From NCBI RefSeq assembly GCF_021018895.1, contig NC_079375.1, positions 3,186,560-3,250,559 of the forward strand: a DNA stretch of 64,000 bases, given 5' to 3'. Positions 36,401 to 48,600 of the stretch are shown piece by piece. The notes under the pieces are model-generated. The model worked only from the letters and a program-made list of their open reading frames with translations. It had not been told where the DNA came from and ran no database searches. Source of the stretch: Seriola aureovittata (Eukaryota > Chordata > Actinopteri > Carangiformes > Carangidae). Position numbers and translations under genes: made by a program. How positions within the stretch are numbered: position 1 is the first letter of the stretch; every line of letters begins with the position of its first letter.

Positions 36401-39400
36401 AACTAGCTGGATCCCAGTGGGTTTCGTCAAAGCTGAAATGTCGTAAGCGATAAATGAGTAGCTACTGCTCTACTGGACCGTCACAAAGATTCAAGAACAT
36501 TCAATCCCAAAGTGTTTTTGAAGCATACTGATGGCAGACTAAGCCAAGTGTCCACTGCTGTTCACACAGAACCAATCAAACCATCAGAGTAAGAGAGTGT
36601 TCTAGGTAAATGCCTCAACAGGCTTCATCAGATTAAATGACAATGTACTAAATATAAGCATCAACAGAGGATGGAAACTACATGTCCTATGAACGCAGCT
36701 GTCCTGGAAACAGCTTGTGTGAAATCACCATGGAGATCTCGTTACTACAACAGCCAGGCAGGTTCTCGCCAGTGAACACAGCAGTGAGGCTCCCCTGCTA
36801 ATTGGAAACCATATGATTGTGATCTTTAAGGGAGTGTTAGCATATTGAAGATGCACAAGTGATGTGATTGTTAAGCACCATCTTAACAAAATATATACTG
36901 TATAACGATATAAATGTGTAGCCTGTCAAACATTTTGCCATACTGTTTATACCCTGGTAGCTACTATTTCAGTATCTCTGCATTTGGAGGTTTTGGCATC
37001 CATGTGTAAAAGTACCTTGAATTGAGAAGTGATCATGGAACAGCTGATTTAATGTGGTGTTACTGACATATTCCACATGTATCCCTCTTGCAGACAGCAC
37101 TCAAGGAAATGTTTGGGCATTTGAAGTTGTGAAAATTAGCGTTTGTTGGCAGCTGCTAACAATGGAAATCCTGTTTTCTCTTGGTCAGTTTTCCTCCCAA
37201 TGTGCACAGCTGTCGGGCTGAAAGTGTGGAGTTTGATGTCTTGCTGCTGCTGCCCGAGTGTAACATAGTGATCCAAGTGTTTCCTAAAGGAGATGAACTA
37301 AACCACCAAAGGCCACTGTCCCTGATAAGCTTTCATCCTTCCATTTTTCCTTCTGAACCCTGTTCCCCTTGAAACCCCATCCAAACCCCCTTCCCCCTCA
37401 TCATGTATCTAAACATGAGAGGCTACCAGAAGCTACAGTATCTCATATACACCCACTACCCCTCCCACCCGGCCCAAACGCCCAGCCTTGTCTCACATAA
37501 CCCTTATGACGAAAGGTCAACCCACTGCTCCCCTCTCGACTTCCAGGCACATGCCCCCGTAGGAGGCTGGTTTCCAGGGAAACATGATGGGGCGGACATG
37601 TGACAGTGATACTGTGAAGCAATAATAGCAGTAAGGGATAGACAGGATAAGCATGTCCATTCCACGAAAGACATACGTGTCCCTGGAAAGAGGTGCAAAT
37701 CTCCTTGGATAAAGTGTCATAAAACTTCACTACATCACAGATCATCTGGAGTGTGGAAGACTAGTTTATTAGAGTTTGTTACTAGGTCATTTTTTCCCCC
37801 CAATGTGAAGACAAACTCTTTACTTGGAGGACCTCTATTGGTTTGGTGTCATGTTCAGAAATGAGAAAACCCAATTTAGATTTACCTCCACCTTTGCAGT
37901 CATAAGTCATGTCAACTTTTAAGCTAATTTATATTTACATTTTTAATGAAAGACATATCCAGAAATGTCCATTTAGCCTCAAGTCCTCCAGAAGTCGGGC
38001 AACCATTATGCAGGCTTGTATAATGGTGTGTTCCATTTGGACTCGGAAGTCTGAATTTCCAAGTTCCCTATCGGAAATTTCAACTGAAACGCTTCATGAA
38101 GTCGAGTTTCCAAGGCAGAGAGGCGGAAGAACCTCACCAATCCCAACCTTAAAATCCAAGATGGCTGTTCCGCACATCAACAGAAGTGAAAGCTGTAGTA
38201 ATACACTGCTTAATAGCTCTTCTGTCTTATTTGTGTCTTATTAAATCAGTTGTACTTCTATCTGTGGACATGTTGCCGCTGCGTTTCTATGCAAAAAAAA
38301 AAAAATCGCATCATGTGTTGTTAGTAACTCATATTGCTAACACTAACAACAACAAGCAAAACAACAACAATAACAAGCTTCCTACTTGTTGTACCGGAGT
38401 CCAACTTTTCAGCTCTGACATCCAAGGAAAATAGAACGCAGCGTAAGTAACAATGTAAACAAAGTTGTCCTGGTAAAGTCAGCTTGCAAGCCAAGTTTTC
38501 TGGCAGAATATTGCTACACTTAAATGAAGTCAAAAATCATGACAGTTTCTGGAAAGTTCTACAGAGCTTGTGTTGAGTGGATCTGCATGACAGTTTCACC
38601 TACAGTTCAGTTTTGGAGTGGATCAGCTGGAACCCATCAAATTCCATCAAATCCATGACCCACAATATCCACAACCAACAGCAGCAGCTGCCCGACCTAC
38701 AAGATGACCCAAAATGTCATCCAATGTGTCAGTTTGCTTGTCGTCAATTTATCCCAAGGTTAGTTTGAACTGGTGCACTGATTCAAAATAGTGATTAAAC
38801 TGAACCAGGACTTTGGCACAGTTTTAATGAACACCAGCCAGGTAATCAGAAACAATATTTACCTGGGACCATGGTATGAGATAACGCATCAGACATTCAG
38901 AGAAAGAGGCACCCTATCCCAAACAAGGCTAATGATGCTACTTTTCATTAAATCATGACAGTCGGATATTTTTTAATAGTACATTTACATTAAACAACAT
39001 TAATATTTCTCCAAATTCAGACTGTGTAGAGTGGATTTGTATTCCCATCTGTCTCAGCCAGTTGAGATTTTTTAACTGTACCTCACTAGTGTTTAGTTCC
39101 AAGTTTTATCCAGAAGTATTTGCACAACTTCAGAAGAATAACTGTTATCCTAACACACTTGGGTTGCAAATTCCAACATTTCTTTGTCACATGCTGCATG
39201 AGCTCCACAAACAGGTTGGGTACTGAAAAGCAAATATATCATATTTCATTACTCCAGATCATTACAGACCACCATCGTCCACTGGTGTGTCAATCAATCG
39301 GTGGAGCCTTTTCACCATGGTATGAAGACCAGTCATCACTCAGACAGAAAAATATCCAACTTTCAACAGGGAACTTGACAACAGCGACGTCAGAGGACTG

Positions 39401-42400
39401 CAGGCTGGGAAAGAGGGCGTCAGCACCACATGAACAGCTGTTGGGCAGATATCACTTTTTACCCCATCAGTAATCTCTGAAACAACAATGGGAGCGGCAT
39501 ATGTCTGAGCCTCTAACAAGCCTGGTGACAGCACTTTAAAAATAGAGTGAGACGAACAATGCGAGGAATGGCGGCAAAAACCTCCCAGCTCTTCACTTGT
39601 GACTCACGGGGAGAGTGTAAATATGTTTATCCACCTGCCTTTGTGGGTATATACCACAGGAAGCCTGACTTTGATGCAACTAATACCTGTTTATTTCTGT
39701 GTACAGCCACACATACAGTAGGCTGATGTTAAAGTGTGTGAGTGAGACAGCAGAGTCCCGGCTGATCGAGTTTACAGTTAATGCAAAAGGCCAGTCCGCA
39801 TGTGAACCGATGCCAAAAGCTACAAGTAATATAAGACAGAGGGGGAGCAACGACGCAATGATGTATACTGTTTTCCGAGTAGATCTGTGCCGTGACGTTC
39901 ATGTTGTTGATCTATTTAAACTAAAATTGTTATCATCTGAGGTTATAAAGTATGTACGTTAAAACAAGGCCAAACACTGATTACACAAAACAAACAAAAA
40001 CAAGAACAAGACGGCGGCCCACCCATATGTCAGCTTCATAAGCAGTGAAGCAACTGTCATAAACCTTAAAGGCTCAATTCGCCGAAAAACCCCACAAAAA
40101 AAACATGTTTCTCTCTTACCACTACTCTTCTCAAAGCTATTACTTTGGTTCAAACTTGGGATGCTGTTTCTGGAAAGACACGTTGCTGCCGACAGCTTCA
40201 AAACTATTCTTTAAGCACAACAAATGAATTTCCATTCACCTCCACTGTTTTCAGGTCGAAGAAATATCTCAAAACCTGGACAAATAAAACCAAAACTGAC
40301 CACAAGTTTAAATACCACCTGCCATAAAGGGAGAAAATATGTTTTAAGTGTTTTGGGTGAGCTGACCCTTTGAAAAAAAACAAAAGGGAACAAGCTATTT
40401 TCTCTAAGTCTTGTCAAGTTTCTTCTCCAGAACACACACAACTCCAGTCGTACCTCAGTCCTGCCCCACGATCTTCAGGAGACATCTCAAGAGCTTCAGG
40501 TACCTTCAGAAGATTTGGCGACACAGTTGAAGGCAGCCAAACACAGGATAATCAAGATGGTACTTTTGCGAGGTAGAAGGCAAGAGACGACTACAACTTG
40601 TCTTTCCCAATGGTAAAAAACGCAGGCGGAAATTCGGGGTCGAGCCAAACTCAATGTTTTACGTGCCACACGGCGCGAAAGCAGCTTGTGTTTATCCTCA
40701 TTGAAGCCCCGGTTGGAGTATTTCAAGCAGCCCCATCTAAAAATAACCTGGTCACACTACATTCCAACCAACAGCCATCAGGAGGACAGAGGGATGGGGT
40801 TAAGGGGGGTAGAAACAGCAACACACTCCACCACCGCCGCCGCCCCAAACACCACCGCCAACCCAACAACCTCCCAAATACGCCTCCTCTTGTGTCAGTG
40901 ACATGGCATGGATCAACAGATGAGAGGGGACATGTGTGTTTCACATTCTGACGCAGTGTTGTTTCTATATTGATGACGGTATTTTCTAAAAAAAAAAAAA
41001 CGGTCATTTACTCAAAGGAAATTTTTGACATTTTGGAAAATGGAATGTGAAGATCAATACCACTTTGATATCAGTATGCTAAATATGAAGGTACTGCCAG
41101 CAACTGTGAAACATAGCTTAGCATAAAGACAGCTAGCCTGGCTCTCTTCAAATGAAACAGAATCTACAAACCAGCACCTCTAAAGCTTACATCATATCTC
41201 ATTCCTTTAAGGAGCTACTTGTACAATTTGCTATTGCTACATAGTCAACGTTAGCATTAGTAGCTGTTTACTTACCAGTTTTGGCAAAAGGTTCAGCCAT
41301 TGTTGCGTTTACAGGACAACAGTTTATAATACGCCCTCTGAGCAGGGCTATTTCTTTCGGGCAGACTGGATGCTACAGTGCCTCGGTATCGGAAATTGAC
41401 AAGACAGTCCAACCAGACTGGGGCTAGATGGTTAGCATGCTAACCTCAGTAGAAGAAAAGAGGTGGTAGAATTAGAAGCAAAACAAGAGGGTTGCTTTCC
41501 ATCAGTGAGTAAAAGATTCAAGTTTGATGTTGGATTCACAACGTTTATTCTAGACTTAAAAGTAAACAGCTGTTAATGCTCACTGTGCTAGAATCAAGAA
41601 AAATAAAACTTGATTTTATAAAATACTTGAAACATTTTGATTCATTCTGGAAAAAAAAATGTGACGAAGTGGATTTTTACGGTTTTCACATGATTACGTC
41701 ATGGTGATTGTATATTAGGAGGATGTTACTACACACTTGGAAGTTGCACAAGTTGTATCTCTTAGGTGTTGCACAGATGGCTCATAGTTAGTTTCCCGGT
41801 AAATAATGTTCAGTAAACAGTACAGATGTTGTGGTAAGAAAAAAGCTGGGTAACTGATCTAGAATTGGGGATTCTCATAAAACAACAAGCCAATGAGCTG
41901 CTGTCACCACTTCAATCAGCAGTTGCCAGTGCACAGTATATGATAGGGTCAATATCACTGCCAATGCACAGAATGAGTTACGGTCATTTTAAGTACTGAG
42001 GGTGATACAGTCATTAGCTACTCATTAGCACTGTTCTACACATACATTTTAAAGCTGCTAAAAAAGATAAAATAAAATAAAAATGTTGTTTATTCATGGA
42101 TTACAAAGCCTCTAAACAGAATATAAATATTAGCGTGGGAACAGGGGTGCTGTGCCGGATGCAGCGCCCCCCTAAAAGACATATTGCCTAAAAGTCGCTT
42201 AAAGTTTACTTTAACTGTCCATTGTTTTACACTTCCTGGAAGCTTTAGTCCTGTAAATCAAGTGTTTTTTTATTTAATCTTATTAGAACTAAATCGCATT
42301 TCATTTTACAACCACACAAAATGTGTGACTTTATGATGAAGAATCACAAATACACAGTGACTTGTTTATATGGTATATGACTTCACATCATTTGACTGTG

Positions 42401-42567
42401 ATGAAACACTCGTGGCTGGTTTGCTGTGTTGTTTTCAACCAGTTGACCTCAAGTCCAATCAGAGGGCTCCCTGTGAAACACACACACTCTGTGTCAAGTG
42501 ATCTGATTGGCTTGACTGCTTCGTGTCACACCTCTGAATCAGTTCCGGCTGTGGAGAAACAGCTGAG

Positions 42568-42640
<73 letters not shown>

Positions 42641-45600
42641 GCTCAGGTTTCACAACTCTTGAGACACTTTGTGTTTGTTGTGGGAACAAATAGCAGCACT
42701 GAGTCTTTCCTCGAATCCAGTGTCACAAAAATGCAAAACACACACAGTCACATGACGTCTATAAACATTTACTAGCATGACCAATGGATTTTTCAAATAT
42801 CCACCATTAAAGATGATGATCATGCTCTATATGTGTGTTTTCAATGATGCACTTGATAGTAACTTTATTTATTTGAGGGGATTTATTTATGTCAAGATCT
42901 AATTTTCCTGCAACCTACACTGTAAAACACCAAACAGGAATTTAGTGGAATCAACCATTTTTTTTTTCTCATTATCTTGATTAAAAATAAAAATGTTGTT
43001 ATTTTTAAGTTAATTCAAATTAAAATTTCATAAGTCACACACTGTGCGTTTAAATCAATTTTTTAAAGAAACGGCAGTGTAAGAAAAAACGAAAAACACT
43101 CCAAATCCAGCAGGTTCTCCAAACAGAATTCAATACTTCAATGCTATGTCGTAGACTTTCACCACATACAAACAGTGACAACAGGGAGAGACACTGTGGT
43201 GCAAACAGCTGTCAGCTCGCATTTTGGGTCAGCAGCTAATCTCCCACAAGCCTTTGCCTGAGACTCGCTCTGAGCCTGATGTACAATTACCCACAAGACA
43301 CCTCTGACAGACAACAGCAGGTGATGACAACACAGTCCCACCCTGCTGGCCAAATGTCACAGAGAGAGAGAGAGTAAGAGAGTATGACTGATATTTACAA
43401 GAAAAGGACAAGATAAACAAAAGATTTTGAAGAATTTAGGAGATACAGGGCGTTACATTGGCCGAGGGGATAAACCACTTAAACCACAACAGCCGCAGTG
43501 TGAATCTGACCAGGGTGCTGTGGTGCCAGCGGCGATCCTAGACTCTGGGGTGGAGCCCATGTTCCCTAAACACCTCACATGCAGACTATGTTAGATAATA
43601 CAATTTACCGATGTCCCCTAAACACCTCACATGCAGACTTTCTGCATAATCTGCGTGATCTAAATTTAATCTACGACCTCAGCTGATATATAAATTATTC
43701 CTCAAAATTAAATCAGAAAAAAGCTAAAACCTGCAACAATATGACTGAAAACAACTGCTCTTTTTTCAAGCAGCTGCAGCGTGCGTGCCTGACTAAATCA
43801 GAGTTAATTAAATCATTAATTTAACATATTTATACCAAGCATCTTTATGTTGAAAAAGCCCTGATACACACTGCCATCAATATGTCTATCCACCTGTTTA
43901 CCATGCTCTGGACACAGTTTCAGTTCTTCATAAAAAGTCACAAGCTTGTAGTTAGAGGAGGGTTAACTCAGGGTGGCTCATGCACAGATGCATAAACTAG
44001 GGCAGCAGCTAATGATCACTTTAATTACTGTTGAGTCTAATAATTATTTTCCACGTACAGCTCAACGTGACATATTTATTTTCTATCAATCCGCTAATCA
44101 TTTCAAAACTAATGTAAACACTTGTGTATCACATTGCGAGCATCTGATTTGTCTTGAAACTGAGAGGTGACGTGGTTCAGTCTCAGAGAGTTATTAGCAG
44201 TGGGATTAGATTAGACGGTCATGTGTGACCGATCAGCTGTGCAGGGCTGCAGTCCAGACTCAGGAGGAGACCCTGCACTCTCAGACAGGATGTTGTCCTG
44301 TATGTTCAACACAAAAACTTCATGGTATATCAGACAGGCATGATTCAAATTGAAGAGAAAGAGTTTTAGAAATATTTCTCAGAGCTGGAGTCGATCTGAA
44401 GGCAAAATAATCTCACTGTTTTTATTAACCATGAGTGGGCAGGGTCACAGAGAAACAGTCTCACTCACTTTTACAGTAACGAAGCAGAACAGAGAGTTTA
44501 TTTTTCATTTGCATCTGCTTTGCTTCTGAAAATCTGGGTTTTTTTTCCATTTTTTTAGAGGAAAATGGCTCTAAAATTCGACCTCAGCAGTTGTTGCAAC
44601 ATGCAGAAAGGTTTATTATTAAAATGATGTAAACACTGTATCCCAGGTTGACCCAGAATCTGAAGATGAAGTGATTTAAACCGAGTGATCGGCACCTTGG
44701 AAGTTGTATATCATGTACATTTCAGTTTTCAGCAACAATCCAGATATTTTTCCAACATCTCGACCGAGAGAGTTTCATTTCTGTCCAGGTCTTGAAAGCT
44801 CCAGCTGTCAGTCGTATAACAGTGTCAGTGAGTGTGTTTACATGGACATGAGTGTCCTGGTTATGATTGGGTTTTTTTATTCCTCAACGCCAGCGACAGT
44901 CAGAGTCGGAGCCATGTTGTTTTCAGGTTGTCCGTGCGTCCGTCACATTGTCGTGGACACGATATCTCTGTAACGCCTTGACAGAACTTCTTCAAATATG
45001 GCACAAACGTTCACTTGGACTCAAGAACGAACCGATAAGATTTTGGTGTTCAACGGTCAAAGGCTTAGGTCAGTGTGACTACACAAAACACTTTGTAGCC
45101 ATTACTCAAGACTTCACACAGCAATTATGACAAAAGTTCACACGGATGGTTCATATTTTCTCTGACTCTGGATAAACAGAGATGTAACCTGAAAGTAGTT
45201 TGAGTGACGGAGGCAGACAACCACCAGGACCTGGATTAGCCCTTATCCTGGTTTACACTCTGATTACACATTGTATAGATCTTATCCAGGTTTCTGAACG
45301 CCGCTGACTGTCTGTGCAGCTTCAGCTTCAGACAAGTGATGTAACAGAAAGCATCTCACTTATGGAGCAATGAGCAGGATCTTGTCTTTCATTAATCAAA
45401 CTATATATCTGGTCATTTATTTACAATGGCAGAAAGCATCCAAATGCTGACCCATTCACATGTAGACAGATACAGGGCCACACTTTAACAACACGCTCAT
45501 GGTGGCAAATACTAAAGAAACATTACTACATGTGTAATAATAAACGCGATATTATAAACTGCTATACGGCAAAGTGGTTTAACGGTTACAGCACTGTCAG

Positions 45601-48600
45601 ATTAACCACTCAAAACAGCTGATTTGTGTTTGTAAACAGCACAGGCGGCTGCAGTAATCAGCGACCAGGATACTGGTGTTTGTCATGTATACAGGGATAA
45701 GCCTCAAAGCCTCGTCCGTGAAAACACACACTGGCAGAAAGTGAATACGATTTTTTACTTTTTCATATATATTTCCTTCCTCTTGACTTCTCCACTAATG
45801 TCAGCTATATGAAAAACTAATATTTTGAAGCCTTGTTCTCTGCAAAGACTCATTACGCCGAGTTAGCTGGTAAATCAACCTGAGCACTGAAAAACAGCAG
45901 AGTTCTGACTCAGCTAACGAGAAGATCCCTGCGTTCGGAGCAGCTCAGACATGGTTTCTGAGCTACGATTCTAATCTGCAGTCGCTGCCCAACACCAAAC
46001 ACACCCATCAACACACATTCAGGGTCCTACCTTGCTGTCATGCTGCGCCACAAGTGAGCTCCTGTGGAAAAGAAGAAATCTATTATTCATCATCACTGAG
46101 TAGGTGTCATCATAATAAGACTTTTTTCGGGTCACATTTCTGTCTATTTCCCTAAATTGTAATAGCTCTCTTATACTTTTCATTCTAACAGTGTGCTTCA
46201 GTTTCACTGGCTCAAACACCCTCTTACTTTAACCCTTCATATTTAGCATTTATAAGCAATATACAAACATTTGAAAAGTGGAGGCTGCTGTATAAACATA
46301 TAATGAATGACAAGATATGAAAGCTCCATATTTTCCTCTTCTCCTGTGTTTTACTTGAAGAGTTGATCCATAAGAAGATATATTTGTGGTTTTAAGAACC
46401 AAAAACCATCTCAGTGTAGTTTTACTCTCTAATCTCTAATCTCTCTCAGGCTTCTCTCTGGAGCTCTAGTAACAACAGGTCACTGTTTTCAGAGTGATCT
46501 AATTAAGATATAGCAGATTTCAGGTAAACACTCAGAGAAACAAAAATCCTGCAAGGTCGGATGGCGGGTCCAGGTGGGGCATGGCCGAGTGTGGTGACAT
46601 CACAAAGTTACAGGAAGTCCTGACGGCTGGTTTTAAGGCTCAGTGTCTGAATACAGGCTGTGTGCATTTCTCTGTGGACTGAGGCTTTGATACTTTCACA
46701 GTATTAATATAGAACCTAGGCTTGTTTTATAATCAAACACATGGACATCCACCTTTATACTATATGGGACCTTTAAATATTCATATAACGCTTATAAACA
46801 GGATGGTTACAATTTTGTGTATGAGGGTATCGTCATGCTGAAACAGGACAGGGACAAACACAAAGTCTAGACACAAAGTTAGAAGCACACTGTTATCATT
46901 TTGTACTTCATGGTACAGTGGTTGAGATTGTTGACCAGAGATATCAGGCTTAAAGGACAAAATGGGGGATGCAGCAGAGTAAAGCGCCTCATTCTGAGAT
47001 GCTGTAGATTACAGCTGGATGCAAACCGAGCCTGCGAAGCTACTGTATCTGATCTGCTCATCTCTGAGAGCCCTGAAGTTTCCCTCTGCGCCACCTTCCT
47101 CTGTAATTTTGAGACACTGACACAAAGATGTGACTCCTTACTGTTAATGTCTGAGGTCACTGATGCGTTTCCTGCTACTCAACTTAACTGGAACAACTGG
47201 AAACATCTGGATGTGGTATTATATACTATCAGGGCAGAGGAAAAACAAAAATATACCAAAAAATGGGACTAGAAATAAAAACAATGATTTGCTTTCTTGG
47301 CAGCATTACCGTCAGCCAATAACAAGAGTACAAGGGACAGAGCCACAGTGCTCCTCCTAAAGAGGTGGTGACTAAGTCAAACACTAAAATACATTTCCTG
47401 GATGACAGAAAATTAAAGTGATAAATTGCATCCATGTTTTGATTTTGCTTATTCAAAAAAAAAAAATCACTAGCATTAAGAAGACACATCTCAAGAAGCG
47501 AGCATCAGGCTGATGAGTAACCGTCTCCTGACTCATGAGGCTAACGAGTCACGAGTCATCAGGGTGAAATCATCTGGAAATCTTTAGCTGGACTCACATC
47601 CAGCAGCTCAGATAAAAGCCTCAGCTGCTGCCGACGATTAGAGATTATTTTCATAACGAATCAATATTTTCTCAATGAATCAATGGATCACATCATAGAA
47701 AACAGCATTTTGATCCTAGTCGGGTCTTCGTCAGGGCTTATAAACGGATACACACCTGTATGTTGACAGGCTCTATGATGGCAGGTCTCACAGAGCAGCA
47801 GTACAAAGGCAATGCATCCAAATACCAACAATACATCATAAAACAGAGCTGTGCTGATTCTCTTCCTGACAATCAACAAATCAATCAATCAATTAATCAT
47901 TTCAGTTCTAATTCAATTCCTATAATATTTCAAATATTTGATATGATTTGACATAATTTTGATGTGATTACACTGACAGAAATAGATAATGTTGCAACAA
48001 GTGTTTTTCCGCCGCTGGAGACAGCTGCGGGCGAGTAAAGAGATGCGGTTTGATGCCGAGCTGCAACTTTTCTTTTAGACTGGTGAGTAACATCTAATGC
48101 TGGTCTGTAGTGAAAAGGATCATTAGTGAAAATGACAAACCGTACTGACAAACACTTCAAGTGGAATAAATGTATGATTGATGATGTCGACAGAAGTTTT
48201 AGTGATGTAGTAGTATTCAGTCTGTTCCTGCGGCTGTTGTCCAGCTACATGCGTCAGTTACTTTTTTTTACAAGTGAGACAAAGAGACTGTTTGATCCAG
48301 AACCAGCGGGTTCAGGATCCACTGCCTAATACTGTATTTATTTTAGCATATTCATATCTATCCTTACTATTTATTATACACACACACCAGACCTAACATG
48401 TTTGAATATAAAGAACTTGTATGATCTAAACTAAATGTCCTCTCACATGTTTGTCTGTGTCAGGATCAAAATTCCAGTCCAGTCCTCCCAGTGATGGACC
48501 AGCACCTGCCTTTCCTTCTGCATCCGGCCTCATCAATCAACAACCACATCACAGTAACACCTCAGAGTATTATCCCTGCACAGAACACATATTGTCTGTA

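Larger units (their letters stand above)
35537..46030 (-). other. large retreg1 intron (between coding exons 3 and 4)
   Basis: A 10.5-kb intron with no credible nested gene. It holds a hAT-like miniature element (38025-38444), a dispersed repeat (41020-41330), a (CA)35 microsatellite (42569-42638), a further high-copy repeat fragment (about 44920-45150) and a CC-rich triplet stretch near 40827-40862. The rest is unremarkable AT-rich DNA. Confidence 0.6.
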
